Positions 1-8,930 of a stretch of DNA of 64,000 nt are shown here, one piece after another. The notes under the pieces are model-generated. The model saw nothing but the letters and a program-made list of their open reading frames with translations. It searched no databases and had not been told where the DNA came from. The DNA comes from Actinoplanes couchii. GTDB taxonomy: Bacteria > Actinomycetota > Actinomycetes > Mycobacteriales > Micromonosporaceae. Within the stretch, counting starts at the first letter, position 1; each line of letters begins with the position of its first letter. Where the stretch lies: the NCBI RefSeq assembly GCF_016862075.1, contig NZ_BOMG01000063.1, positions 29,063-93,062 of the forward strand, written 5' to 3'. The position numbers and the translations under genes are program-made.

Positions 1-2
1 TC

Positions 3-782
3 TACGCGGCCGACGGCTACACCACCGACGCCGGACAGCTCGACCTCCTCGCCGGAGAGACCCAGTCAAAAGCGGTCGGTTCCTGGGTACGGTCGGAGCA
101 GAGCACCGTGACGGTCGCCCCCGGCAAGACCGTCGAGCTGCCGTTCGGGATCACCGTCCCGGCCAACGCGACCCCCGGCGACTACGTGGGCGGCATCGTC
201 ACGTCGCTGACCGCGGCCGACCAGACCTCCAACGTCGACGTGGAACGCCGGCTCGGCATCAAGATCAAGCTGCGGGTGGCGGGTGACCTGGCTCCGGCGC
301 TGGCCGTCGAGGACCTGACCGCCGGCTACCAGGACGGCACGGCGACCGTCTCCTACACCATCCACAACACCGGCAACGCCGTGCAGACCGCTCGTCAGGC
401 CGTCAGCATCACCGGCCCGTTCGGCTGGTTCAAGAAGGACGCCGCCCCCGTGGCCGCCCCGCCGGAGCTGCTGCCCGGCGAGTCCTGGAAGGTCACCGTC
501 CCGATCCAGGACGTCGCTCCGGCGGTGCTGCTGACCGCCACCGCCACCCTGACCCCGATGCTGACCGACGCCTCCGGCTCGACCACCTCGCTGGAACCGG
601 TCACCGCCACCGCCACCACGTGGGCGATCCCGTGGACGTACGCGGTGCTGGTGGTCGTACTCATCGCGTTGATCGTCCTTCTGGTCGTCCTGCTCCGTAA
701 GCAGCGGGCCCGCCGCAAGCAGCGCGAGGACGCCCGGGTGCGCGAAGCGGTGGAGCAGGCGCTGGCCGCCGCCGACAGCTGA
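3..782 (+). CDS. DUF916-type surface protein, C-terminal part (5' end outside window)
   Basis: The reading frame is open from the first bases of the window, so the N-terminus is missing. The visible part contains immunoglobulin-like beta-sandwich sequence (LPFGITVPANATPGDYVGG) typical of the DUF916/WxL-interacting-protein family. A second beta-rich domain follows, then one strong membrane helix near the end (WTYAVLVVVLIALIVLLVVL) and a basic cytoplasmic tail (RKQRARRKQ). This is the topology of an exported, membrane-anchored cell-wall-associated protein. Family members are thought to bind peptidoglycan or partner surface proteins. The ligand here is unknown. Confidence 0.8.
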   Translation, partial: YAADGYTTDAGQLDLLAGETQSKAVGSWVRSEQSTVTVAPGKTVELPFGITVPANATPGDYVGGIVTSLTAADQTSNVDVERRLGIKIKLRVAGDLAPALAVEDLTAGYQDGTATVSYTIHNTGNAVQTARQAVSITGPFGWFKKDAAPVAAPPELLPGESWKVTVPIQDVAPAVLLTATATLTPMLTDASGSTTSLEPVTATATTWAIPWTYAVLVVVLIALIVLLVVLLRKQRARRKQREDARVREAVEQALAAADS

Positions 783-884
783 CACCATCCGGCCCGGCTG
801 GACTGCCGCGCGCTGGGTCTCGGTGACCGGCGTCCGGCAGACGCCGACAGGGTGACACCTGGCGCAACGGGGTCGCGCCAGGTG

Positions 885-2282
885 TCACCGGGATCGGGCG
901 TGGGCGATGGTCTCCCGCAGGCGGTCCTGGAACAGCTCGTCACGCCAGACGATGTCATCGATGTAGCCGCCGCCCGCCCACCGCTCGTCGGTGACCAGCA
1001 ACGCCTCCAGAGCGGGGATCGCCTCGACCGCGTGCAGTTCCCGGAGCAGCAGGAACGTCTCCAGCCCGGCGCCCCGGCCGATCGCGGCGGCCAGGACCGG
1101 CGCCAGATCCGCCACCGGGGTGCCCAGCCGGGCCAGCGCGCGGGCCGCCGGCGCCTGGCACCAGACGTCGCCCAGAAGGTCGTGCAGCAACGGTTCCAGC
1201 GGGCGGACCGCGGCCGCGAAGACCGGTGCCAGGTCGGCGAGCAGGTCCGCGGCGTGCCGGGCGGGCGTGTCCCCGTCGGTCAGCACCGCCGCCACCGTCG
1301 GTAGCACCTCGCCCGGGCCGTGCACCGCCGTCACCACCCGGGCGGCCAGGATCTGACGTTCCTGACCAGGGTGGTTCGGGTCGGCGGCGCCGGTCAGGTA
1401 CGGCGTCGCGAGGTCCAGCAGCGGGCGCAGGGCCGCATCCAGACCGTCCAGGCCGGTGGGGGCGGGCTGTTCGCAGTCCGGCGGCGGCTCGTCCCCGGAC
1501 AGGACGGCGCGGAGCACGTCGACGACCACTGCGGTGTCCCCGGTCGCCCGGTGCACGGCCAGCGCCGCGTTCAGGTCGGCCGTCTCGCTCGCCCGGGCCC
1601 GCCAGTGCGGGATCACCGCCGGATCCGCGTGGCCGAGCGACAGCAGCAGCCCGGCGATCGCGCGCGGGGCGTGCGGCAGCGCGGCGACCAGCTCCGGTTC
1701 GATCCCGGCGACGTGGCCGGCGCCCCGTTCGCGGGCCACCTCGGTCAGCACCCCGGCCAGCATCCCGGCGTCGGCCGGGTGGGTGACCAGCCGCTCCCCG
1801 ATCGCGGCCAGCACCTCGGGGGTGCACCGGACCAGGTTGGGCGGCACCCGGCGCAGGCTGATCCGGGCCGGTGCGGCCGCCACCCAGCGCGGGTCACCGA
1901 GCCGTTGCAGCGTCTCGGTGGCCAGGCCGGCCGGGGAGCGGTCCGGCCCGGTGACAGGGCCGGCCGGCTCGACCCACCCGAGACCGCCGGCGGCGACCGC
2001 GGCCAGCCGGTCGGCGAACCGGCCGGACGCCGCCCCGGCCCGGTGCAACAGGTGCAGAACCGAGTGCCGGACACCCGGGTCGGGATCGTCGAGCAACGAT
2101 CCCACCGGCACCGACGGCGCCGACCGTGAATCATCGCCGAGGGCGGCCGCGGCCCGGATCGCGGACCGGCGGACGGCCGGGTCGCCGGACCGCAGCATCG
2201 CCCGGAGCCGGTCAGCCGTCAGCACCGTGGCCGGCAGTTCGTCCCACTCGTCCTCGTCAAGATCGTCGAGCATGCCGGACAC
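885..2282 (-). CDS. HEAT-repeat-like protein
   Basis: About 465 residues, Ala/Leu/Asp-rich, built of paired helices. An N-terminal stretch (RLRAMLRSGDPAVRRSAIRA) is a classic HEAT unit and further degenerate units follow (DDPDPGVRHSVLHLLHR, LGHADPAVIPHWRARASE). No signal peptide or membrane helix is visible. The start is GTG at 2282; an ATG three codons in (MLDDLDEDEWDEL) is an alternative. HEAT solenoids usually act as protein-binding scaffolds. No catalytic motif is seen and the partner is unknown. The gene is convergent with the DUF916-type gene and diverges from the methyltransferase. Confidence 0.75.
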   Translation of the reverse strand: MSGMLDDLDEDEWDELPATVLTADRLRAMLRSGDPAVRRSAIRAAAALGDDSRSAPSVPVGSLLDDPDPGVRHSVLHLLHRAGAASGRFADRLAAVAAGGLGWVEPAGPVTGPDRSPAGLATETLQRLGDPRWVAAAPARISLRRVPPNLVRCTPEVLAAIGERLVTHPADAGMLAGVLTEVARERGAGHVAGIEPELVAALPHAPRAIAGLLLSLGHADPAVIPHWRARASETADLNAALAVHRATGDTAVVVDVLRAVLSGDEPPPDCEQPAPTGLDGLDAALRPLLDLATPYLTGAADPNHPGQERQILAARVVTAVHGPGEVLPTVAAVLTDGDTPARHAADLLADLAPVFAAAVRPLEPLLHDLLGDVWCQAPAARALARLGTPVADLAPVLAAAIGRGAGLETFLLLRELHAVEAIPALEALLVTDERWAGGGYIDDIVWRDELFQDRLRETIAHARSR

Positions 2283-2351
2283 TCTAGGTTCCGGTCGCGA
2301 GGCCGATTCTGATCACTTCCCGACGTCCACATCGGAGCTTAGGCTGGGCAG

Positions 2352-3140
2352 GTGGATCCGAGCATCGACACCAGCGTGGCGCACACCGCCCGCCGCTACG
2401 ACTACTGGCTGGGTGGCACCGCCAACTTCGCGGCCGACCGTGCCTCCGCCGCCGAGATCGAGAAGCGGATGCCCGCGGCCCGGCTGGCCGTCCAGGAGAA
2501 CCGCTGGTTCATGCACCGGGCGGTCCGTCACCTGGCCGGCGCCGGCATCCGCCAGTTCCTGGACATCGGCAGCGGCATCCCCACCTCGCCGAACACCCAC
2601 GAGCTGGCGCGGGCCGCCGACCCGTCCGCCCGGGTCGTCTACGTCGACAACGACCCGCTGGTGGTGGCGCACACCCGGGACCTGATCGCGGGGGACGGCG
2701 TGGTCGGTCTCGGTGCCGACCTGCGCGATCCGGCCGGGATCCTGGCCGACGCGGCCGTCCGGGACACCCTCGACCTCTCCCGGCCGGTCGGCCTGCTGCT
2801 GGTCGCCGTGGTCCACTTCCTGCGCGACGACGACCACCCGCGGGAGATCGTCGCCACCCTGGTCGACGCGCTCCCGCCGGGCAGCTGGGTGGTGGCGTCG
2901 CACGGCACGGACGAGCACATGTCCCCGGAGCAGGCCGCGGCCTTGCGGGCGGTGTCCGACACCCAGTCCAAGATCCGCAACGCCGGCGAGTTCGCCGCGA
3001 TCTTCGACCACCCACGCCTGACCCTGCTCCCACCCGGCATCCGCTCGGTGTCCCGGTGGTGGCCGGAGGCCGCTCCCCAGCCCCGCCCACCGGCCGGCGA
3101 GGTGGCCATGAACGGCCTCCTGGCCCAGGTGACCTCCTGA
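2352..3140 (+). CDS. SAM-dependent methyltransferase, DUF574 family
   Basis: 262 residues with GTG start. The N-terminus carries the family hallmark ARRYDYWLGGTANFAADR. A Rossmann SAM-binding segment follows (FLDIGSGIPTSPNTHELA, about residues 72-90), with an acidic strand-2 end (VVYVDNDPLVVAH). These are features of the actinobacterial DUF574 (Methyltransf_19) family, which is expanded in Streptomyces and Micromonosporaceae and has few members with known substrates. The protein is cytosolic and stand-alone. The downstream flank is a 15-bp tandem repeat. Confidence 0.9.
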   Translation: MDPSIDTSVAHTARRYDYWLGGTANFAADRASAAEIEKRMPAARLAVQENRWFMHRAVRHLAGAGIRQFLDIGSGIPTSPNTHELARAADPSARVVYVDNDPLVVAHTRDLIAGDGVVGLGADLRDPAGILADAAVRDTLDLSRPVGLLLVAVVHFLRDDDHPREIVATLVDALPPGSWVVASHGTDEHMSPEQAAALRAVSDTQSKIRNAGEFAAIFDHPRLTLLPPGIRSVSRWWPEAAPQPRPPAGEVAMNGLLAQVTS

Positions 3141-3156
3141 CGGTGCCGGGCATCAC

Positions 3157-3230
3157 CTCGGCCGGCTCAGCCTCGGCCGGCTCAGCCTCGGCCGGCTCAG
3201 CCTCGGCCGGCTCAGCCTCGGCCGGCTTCG
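3157..3230. repeat. 15-bp tandem repeat, four perfect copies plus a partial fifth
   Basis: The unit ctcggccggctcagc occurs at 3157, 3172, 3187 and 3202, and a fifth copy starting at 3217 breaks into ctcggccggcttcg. It fills the gap between the convergent methyltransferase and GH51 genes. The lack of differences between copies suggests recent expansion. Confidence 0.95.
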
Positions 3231-3255
3231 TTTCGGTGCCCGGCTTCGTCCCGGG

Positions 3256-4761
3256 TCAGGCGATGGTGACCGCGGTCCAGGAGATCGCGGGCAGGTCGAG
3301 GGTCAGGACGCCGTCGGTCAGCTTCACCGTGTCGTTGGTGCGGGGCTTCACCCGGTCCGGGTCGGCCAGGGTGTTCGCGGCGTAGGGGTCCTCGTCCCAG
3401 ATACCGGTCGCGGTGGCCGTGGTGAACTCGCCGAAGGCGGACAGGTCGATGGTCACCGTGGTGGCGTCGGTGGTGGAGCGGTTCTGCAGGAACAGCTGGA
3501 TCGACGAGCCGTCGGTGGTGGCGGCGGCCGCGACCGCGGGCACCTCGCCGTACTTCGCGGTGGTGATCGTGCCCGCGTCCAGGGACACCTTCAGGGCGGT
3601 GCCGTGGGCCGCCGCCGCGGTGATCGAGAACGGGTAGAACGTGGTCTGCCGCCACGCCGGTCCGCCCGGCTCGGTCATGATCGGGGCGATCACGTTCACC
3701 AGCTGGGCCAGCGACGCCGTGGTCACCCGGTCGGCGTTGTTGAGCAGGGTGATCAGCAGGCCGCCGACGGTGACCGCGTCGGCCACGTGGTAGACGTCCT
3801 CCAGCTGGCGCGGCGCGACCGGCCACTCGTCGATCGGGAACGTGCCCTCGACCTCGTTCCAGCGGGTGAAGTACCAGACGTTCCACTCGTCGAAGGAGAT
3901 CTTGATCTGCCTGTCGGAGCGTTTGACCGCCGCCACGTGGTCGATGGTGGCCGCCACCGACGCGATGAACCGCTCCATGTCGACGCCGGAGGCCAGGAAA
4001 CTCGCCAGGTCGCCGTCGTACTCCTGGTAGTAGGCGTGGCAGGAGATGTAGTCGACGTCGTCCCAGGTGTGTTCCAGGACGGTTCGCTCCCACGTACCGA
4101 AGGTGGGCATGTCGCGGTTGGAGGAACCGCAGACGACCAGCTGGAGCCGGTTGTCGACCATCCGCATCGCCTTGGCGCTGCGGGACGCGAGTTTGCCGTA
4201 GTCCTCGGCGCTGAGGTGGCCGAGCTGCCAGTCGCCGTCCATCTCGTTGCCGAGGCACCACATGGTCACCCCGAACGGCTCCTCGCGGCCGTTGGCCCGG
4301 CGCTGGTCGCTGCGGGCGGTGCCGGACGGCACGTTGGCGTACTCGACCAGGGCGGTCGCCTCGGCGACGCCGCGGGTGCCCAGGTTGACCGCCAGCATCA
4401 GCTCGCTGCCGACCAGGTCCAGCCAGGTCTGGAACTCGTGCAGGCCGACCTGGTTGGTCTCGGTCACGTGCCAGGCCAGGTCGAGGCGGCGCGGCCGGTC
4501 CTCGACCGGGCCGACGCCGTCCTCCCAGCGGTAGCCGGAGACGAAGTTGCCGCCGGGGTAGCGGATCGTGGTGACGCCGAGCTCCTTGACCAGCTCGACC
4601 ACGTCACGGCGGAAACCGTCCGGGCCGGCGCTGGGGTGGCCGGGCTCGTGGATGCCGTCGTAGACGTGCCGGCCCAGGTGCTCGACGAAACCGCCGAACA
4701 GACGGCGGTCGACCGCGCCGATCCGGAACGCCGGGTGCAGGGTCAGTCGGGCCTGGGTCAT
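3256..4761 (-). CDS. alpha-L-arabinofuranosidase, GH51
   Basis: 501 residues, the usual length for GH51. The N-terminus (IGAVDRRLFGGFVEHLGRHV followed by GIHEPGHP) is the family signature. The catalytic acid/base Glu is in CLGNEMDG (about residue 172) and the nucleophile Glu in ISFDEWNVW (about residue 290). The C-terminal part is a beta-sandwich (TTVTIDLSAFGEF). It has no signal peptide, so it probably cleaves imported arabino-oligosaccharides inside the cell. It diverges from a sugar kinase and a beta-galactosidase, consistent with use of arabinogalactan-type plant polymers. Confidence 0.95.
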   Translation of the reverse strand: MTQARLTLHPAFRIGAVDRRLFGGFVEHLGRHVYDGIHEPGHPSAGPDGFRRDVVELVKELGVTTIRYPGGNFVSGYRWEDGVGPVEDRPRRLDLAWHVTETNQVGLHEFQTWLDLVGSELMLAVNLGTRGVAEATALVEYANVPSGTARSDQRRANGREEPFGVTMWCLGNEMDGDWQLGHLSAEDYGKLASRSAKAMRMVDNRLQLVVCGSSNRDMPTFGTWERTVLEHTWDDVDYISCHAYYQEYDGDLASFLASGVDMERFIASVAATIDHVAAVKRSDRQIKISFDEWNVWYFTRWNEVEGTFPIDEWPVAPRQLEDVYHVADAVTVGGLLITLLNNADRVTTASLAQLVNVIAPIMTEPGGPAWRQTTFYPFSITAAAAHGTALKVSLDAGTITTAKYGEVPAVAAAATTDGSSIQLFLQNRSTTDATTVTIDLSAFGEFTTATATGIWDEDPYAANTLADPDRVKPRTNDTVKLTDGVLTLDLPAISWTAVTIA

Positions 4762-4851
4762 GGGTGCGGCTCTCCTCGCTCATGATCTTGGTGCAATGGC
4801 ACTGTCTCACCTCCGGCCGCGTCCGTGCCAGCGTTTGTCGGGTCCGGATCG

Positions 4852-4870
4852 ATACCGGTCGAGCGGGTAT
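4852..4870. promoter_or_regulatory. possible operator, ATACC-N9-GGTAT dyad
   Basis: A 5+5 bp inverted repeat lies in the 131-bp divergent promoter region between GH51 (start 4761) and the sugar kinase (start 4893). It sits about 23 bp upstream of the kinase ATG, a position suited to repression by a LacI- or ROK-type regulator. No such regulator gene is in the window, and the arms are short. Confidence 0.3.
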
Positions 4871-4892
4871 ACCGTTCCTTGAAGATCAACAC

Positions 4893-5801
4893 ATGAGGGG
4901 CGGCGCGTTGCCTGAGAAGATCACCGTCGGTGTCGACGTCGGCGGTACCAAGACCCACATCGCCGTCGTCGAGGGCGGCACCCGCCGCGACGTGCTCGTC
5001 CCCTCCGCGGACTGGCGGCGCGGCCGGCTCTTCGAGGACCCCGGCAACCTCACCCGGCTGGTCGAGTTGATCACCACGACCGTGCCCGGCCCGTACCGGA
5101 TCGCGCTCGGCCTGCACGATCTGGACACCGAGGAGCAGCGCGCCGTCGCCGTCGACGAGCTGACCCGGCGGCTGCCCGGCAGCGTGCGCGTAGTCAACGA
5201 CGCGGAGCTGCTCGGCCCGGCCGCCGGGCTCGACGAGTGTCTGAAACTGATCGTCGGTACCGGTGCCATCGCACTCGGCACCGACGCCGCCGGAACCCTG
5301 CTCACCGCGGACGGCCACGGCTCGCTGCTCGGCGACACCGGCAGCGCCTCGGCCCTGGTCCGGGAGACCGTCCGGGCCGGTCTGCGGCTCGCCGACTCGG
5401 ACCGCCCGGCCACCGCGCTGGCCGACCCGGCGGTGGCCCTGCTCTGCGACGTCTACCGCGTCGCCGATACCGCGGAACTGGCCGTCGCGGTCTCCGCCGA
5501 CGACCCCTACCAGTGGGGACGCCACGCTCCGCTGATCTTCGACGCGCTGGGCCGGGGGTCGGCCGTCGCCGCCGCGGTGCTCGACGAAGCCGCCGACGTC
5601 CTGGCCCGGAACCTGGCCGCACTGCGCCGCCGGGGCGCTCGCGGCGATACCGTGGTAGGTGCCGGTGGCGTGCTCACCGCCCAGACCGAACTGCAGTCCC
5701 GTCTCACCGCCCGGCTGAGTGTGCACGCCCCCGACCTGACGCTGCGGATCCTCACGGCGCCTCCGGTCGAGGGGGCCCTCGTGCTCGCTGACCGACTTTG
5801 A
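4893..5801 (+). CDS. BadF/BadG-type sugar kinase (N-acetylglucosamine-kinase-like)
   Basis: About 302 residues from the ATG at 4893. A longer in-frame reading upstream enters the divergent promoter and lacks coding character. The phosphate-1 loop VDVGGTKTHIAVVEGG is near the N-terminus. NDAELLGPAAG and VGTGAIALGTD mark the second ATPase lobe, and GAGGVLTAQ a late adenosine-contact motif. This is the ASKHA fold of the BadF/BadG/BcrA/BcrD family, whose actinobacterial members phosphorylate amino sugars or hexoses. It lies directly upstream of the beta-galactosidase, so a role in phosphorylating a released sugar is likely. The exact sugar is not readable. Confidence 0.85.
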   Translation: MRGGALPEKITVGVDVGGTKTHIAVVEGGTRRDVLVPSADWRRGRLFEDPGNLTRLVELITTTVPGPYRIALGLHDLDTEEQRAVAVDELTRRLPGSVRVVNDAELLGPAAGLDECLKLIVGTGAIALGTDAAGTLLTADGHGSLLGDTGSASALVRETVRAGLRLADSDRPATALADPAVALLCDVYRVADTAELAVAVSADDPYQWGRHAPLIFDALGRGSAVAAAVLDEAADVLARNLAALRRRGARGDTVVGAGGVLTAQTELQSRLTARLSVHAPDLTLRILTAPPVEGALVLADRL

Positions 5802-5821
5802 TCAAGGAAGACTCCGTACCC

Positions 5822-8653
5822 GTGACATCGTTCCTCGCCGACCTGGCCTCCCCGCAGCCCGGACGGGGCGGCCTGCCCGCCCGCGCCCACCTGGACACCG
5901 ACGCGCCCCGGCAGTCGCTGGACGGCACCTGGCAGGTCCGCCGGTACCCCAGCCCCCGGCACCTGACCGAGCAGGGCGACTGGTCGCCGGTCGAGGTGCC
6001 CGGGCACCTGCCGTTGCAGGGCCACGGCACGCCGATCTACGCCAACCTGGCCTACCCGTTCGCCGTCGACCCGCCCCACCCGCCGGACGACAACCCGGTC
6101 GCCGACCACCGTCTCGAGTTCGAGGCCGACGCGGCGGTGCTCGCCCACCCGTCGGTGCTGCGGTTCGAAGGGGTGGACGGCGCCGCCACGGTGTGGCTCA
6201 ACGACGTGGAGCTCGGCACGCTGCGCGGCAGCCGGCTGACCACCGAGTTCGACGTGTCGAGCGTCCTGCGTACCGGCAAGAATGTGTTGTTCGTCCGTCT
6301 TGCCCAGTGGTCGGCGCACAGCTACCTCGAAGATCAGGACATGTGGTGGATGCCCGGCATCTTCCGCAGCGTGACCCTGCTGGCCCGCCCCTCCGGGGGG
6401 CTCGGTGACGTGTTCGTGCACACGTCCTACGACCACCGGGACGGCTCCGGCACGCTGCGGGTCGAGGTCTCGTCGGCCTCTCCCGCCACGGTGACCTCGC
6501 CGGCCTTCGGCGATCTGGTGCCGGGGGAGACCCATCACTTCCGGTCCGTCTCACCCTGGACCGCCGAAACGCCTGTTTTGTACGATCTGAAAGTACAGAC
6601 CGCCACGGAATCCGCCGACCTGCGCATCGGATTCCGGACCGTGCACGTCGAGGACGGCGTGCTGCTGCTCAACGGCGCCCCGCTGCTGCTGCGCGGCGTC
6701 AACCGGCACGAACACGACCCGCACCGGGGCCGGGCCGTCGACCTGGCGACCGCCCGCGCCGAGCTGCTGCTGATGCGGGAACACAACATCAACGCGGTCC
6801 GGACCTCGCACTACCCGCCGAACGCCGCGTTCCTCGACCTCACCGACGAACTCGGCTTCTACGTGATGGTCGAGAACGACCTGGAGACGCACGGCTTCGA
6901 ACTCAACGGCTGGCGCGGCAACCCCAGCGACGACCCGATGTGGGCCGACGCCTACGCCGACCGGATGACCCGCACCGTGGAACGCGACAAGAACCACGCC
7001 AGCGTGCTGTTCTGGTCGCTCGGCAACGAGTCCGGCACCGGCGCGAACCTGGACGCCATCGCGGTGTGGGCCAAGTCCCGCGACCCGGAACGCCTGGTCC
7101 ACTACGAGGGCGACCGGCGCTCGATCTACACCGACATGTACTCCCGGATGTACGCGATGACCGACGAGGTGGAACGCCTCGGCTCCGGCAGCGCCCCGTC
7201 ACCGCGCAACCTGCCGTTCGTGCTGTGCGAGTACGCGCACGCGATGGGCAACGGCCCCGGCGGCCTGACCGAGTACCAGGACCTGTTCCACAAGTACCCG
7301 CGGCTGGCCGGCGGCTTCATCTGGGAGTGGGTGGAACACGCCCTGCACGGCGGGGTCACCTCCGACGGCCGCACCATCTCGCTGTACGGCGGTGACTTCG
7401 GCGAGAAGGTGCACGACGGCAGCTTCGTCGTCGACGGCCTGGTGCACGCGGACAAGACCCCCGGCCCGGCCCTCAAGGACCTGGCCCGGGTGTACGCCCC
7501 GATCACCGTCGTCCTGGCGCCCGGTGAACTGACGATCGTCAACCGTTACCACGGCCTGGACCTGTCCCACCTGGACGCCGAACTGACCGTGGACGGCACC
7601 GCGTCGGCGCTCGCGCTGCCGAAGGTGGAGGCGGGCACCGCGGTGACCGTACCGCTGCCGTTCGATCCGGCCTCGACCGTGACGCTCACCCTCCGCCACC
7701 GTGACCACGGCCACGAGGTGGCCTGGGGCCAGCACCTGCCGTCCCGCACCCGGCCGGCCCTGACCGGCACCGTCACCCCGTCCGGCGTCACCCCGTCCGG
7801 CGTCACCCCGTCCGGCGTCACCCCGTCCGGCGTTATCTCGTCCGGCGTCACTCTGGGCCCGGCTGTTTTTGATCAGGCCACCGGAATGCCGGTCCGGCTC
7901 GGTGACCTGGACCTGCACGACGTGGCGATCAGCCTGTGGCGGGCGCCGACCGAGAACGATCGCGGCATCGGCTGGGACGAGACGAACCTGCCGCCGGTGG
8001 CCGACAGGTGGGCCGCCGCCCGCCTGCACGACATGCGCACCCGGCTCGTCGACCTCACCACCGACGGCGACACCCTGATCGTCCGGACCCGCAGCGGCCC
8101 GCCGATCATCGACGCCGGCGTGGACGTCACCTGGCGCTGGACCAGCGACGGCACCGCCCTGGCCCTGGACCTGACCATCGAGCCGTACGGGGCGTGGCCC
8201 TGCGACTGGGCCCGCGCCGGTGTCGACATCCGCCTGGACCGCCCGACGTCCCGGGTCGACTGGACCGGGCACGGGCCCGGCCCGCAGTACCCCGACACCG
8301 GCCAGGGCGCCCGATACGGATCATGGAGCGCGGACCGGGACGAGTTCGCGGTCCGGACCGTCCGCCCGCAGGAACACGGCGCCCGCCGCATCGACGACGC
8401 CACCGTGGACCTGGCCGGCACCGGGCTGCGGATCACCGGCGTGGACGTGCCGGTCACGATCCGCCCCTGGTCCCGCGAGGTGATCGCGGCCACCGCCCAC
8501 GACCACGAACTGCCACCCGCCACCGAAACCTGGATCTCGGTGGACGCGGCGGTGGCCGGCGTGGGCACCGCATCCTGCGGACAGGGCGTCCTGCCCCAGT
8601 ACCGCCTACCCGCCTCCACCCACCACCTGCACGTGGTGTTCCACCAGTCCTGA
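5822..8653 (+). CDS. beta-galactosidase, GH2 (LacZ type)
   Basis: About 943 residues. GTG at 5822 is preferred because AAGGAA lies 11 bases upstream; a TTG at 5798 would overlap the kinase stop. Domain order follows LacZ: jelly roll (MWWMPGIFRSV), immunoglobulin-like domain, TIM barrel (GVNRHEHDPHRG, HYPPNAAFLDL), then a C-terminal small-chain domain ending in WTGHGPGPQYPD and the last strands. The acid/base Glu is in SLGNESGTGA (about residue 400) and the nucleophile in LCEYAHAMGNG (about residue 470). There is no signal peptide. Between barrel and last domain it carries an in-frame TPSGV repeat. Co-directional with the kinase, probably one operon. Confidence 0.95.
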   Translation: MTSFLADLASPQPGRGGLPARAHLDTDAPRQSLDGTWQVRRYPSPRHLTEQGDWSPVEVPGHLPLQGHGTPIYANLAYPFAVDPPHPPDDNPVADHRLEFEADAAVLAHPSVLRFEGVDGAATVWLNDVELGTLRGSRLTTEFDVSSVLRTGKNVLFVRLAQWSAHSYLEDQDMWWMPGIFRSVTLLARPSGGLGDVFVHTSYDHRDGSGTLRVEVSSASPATVTSPAFGDLVPGETHHFRSVSPWTAETPVLYDLKVQTATESADLRIGFRTVHVEDGVLLLNGAPLLLRGVNRHEHDPHRGRAVDLATARAELLLMREHNINAVRTSHYPPNAAFLDLTDELGFYVMVENDLETHGFELNGWRGNPSDDPMWADAYADRMTRTVERDKNHASVLFWSLGNESGTGANLDAIAVWAKSRDPERLVHYEGDRRSIYTDMYSRMYAMTDEVERLGSGSAPSPRNLPFVLCEYAHAMGNGPGGLTEYQDLFHKYPRLAGGFIWEWVEHALHGGVTSDGRTISLYGGDFGEKVHDGSFVVDGLVHADKTPGPALKDLARVYAPITVVLAPGELTIVNRYHGLDLSHLDAELTVDGTASALALPKVEAGTAVTVPLPFDPASTVTLTLRHRDHGHEVAWGQHLPSRTRPALTGTVTPSGVTPSGVTPSGVTPSGVISSGVTLGPAVFDQATGMPVRLGDLDLHDVAISLWRAPTENDRGIGWDETNLPPVADRWAAARLHDMRTRLVDLTTDGDTLIVRTRSGPPIIDAGVDVTWRWTSDGTALALDLTIEPYGAWPCDWARAGVDIRLDRPTSRVDWTGHGPGPQYPDTGQGARYGSWSADRDEFAVRTVRPQEHGARRIDDATVDLAGTGLRITGVDVPVTIRPWSREVIAATAHDHELPPATETWISVDAAVAGVGTASCGQGVLPQYRLPASTHHLHVVFHQS
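7772..7846 (+). repeat. in-frame 15-bp tandem repeat inside the beta-galactosidase
   Basis: gtcaccccgtccggc occurs four times without change (7772, 7787, 7802, 7817), followed by a degenerate fifth copy (gttatctcgtccggc). It encodes VTPSG repeats at a domain junction, probably a flexible linker. The period is a multiple of three, so the frame is kept. Confidence 0.95.
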
Positions 8654-8880
8654 CCCCGGCCTCCACCCACCACCTGAACGTGGTGTCCGGCCAGTCCTGA
8701 CCCCGGCCTCCACCCACCACCTGAACGTGGAGTCCGGCCAGTCCTGACCGCGGCTTCCAGCGACCACCTGCTCGCGGTGTCACGCTGCTCGGTGTCGTCG
8801 GACTGGGCGAGCCGGCTGTTCCGCCAGTCCTGACCCCGGCTTCCGCCTGACGCCCGGACGTGGTGTTCCGGCCGTCCGGA
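8607..8880. repeat. 47-bp repeats copying the 3' end of the beta-galactosidase gene
   Basis: The last 44 or so coding bases (STHHLHVVFHQS plus stop) are repeated downstream as 47-bp units starting at 8651 and 8698. Worn copies begin at 8745 and near 8830, each ending in a cagtcctga-like stop. This accounts for nearly all of the 270-bp gap after the gene. I see no gene here. Confidence 0.9.
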
Positions 8881-8889
8881 CCCCGCCGG

Positions 8890-8930
8890 CGTGGTGATTT
8901 CCGGTGCGAATCGCACCGGAAATCACCACG
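8890..8930. terminator. 41-bp near-perfect palindrome, probable bidirectional terminator
   Basis: Arms of 20 bp (8890-8909 and 8911-8930) are exactly complementary around a single central base. The palindrome lies between the beta-galactosidase repeats and the 3' end of the convergent AraC remnant and overlaps the last codons of the latter. No T-tract follows, which is common for hairpin terminators of GC-rich actinobacteria. Confidence 0.65.

Noticed and set aside
3157..3230. CRISPR array
   Set aside because: The 15-bp units are head to tail with no spacers, and there are no cas genes. The same holds for the other tandem tracts.
4764..4892. N-terminal extension of the sugar kinase to 4764
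   Set aside because: The extension has Cys/Arg/Ser-rich non-coding character and would cover the whole divergent promoter. The BadF fold begins just after the ATG at 4893.
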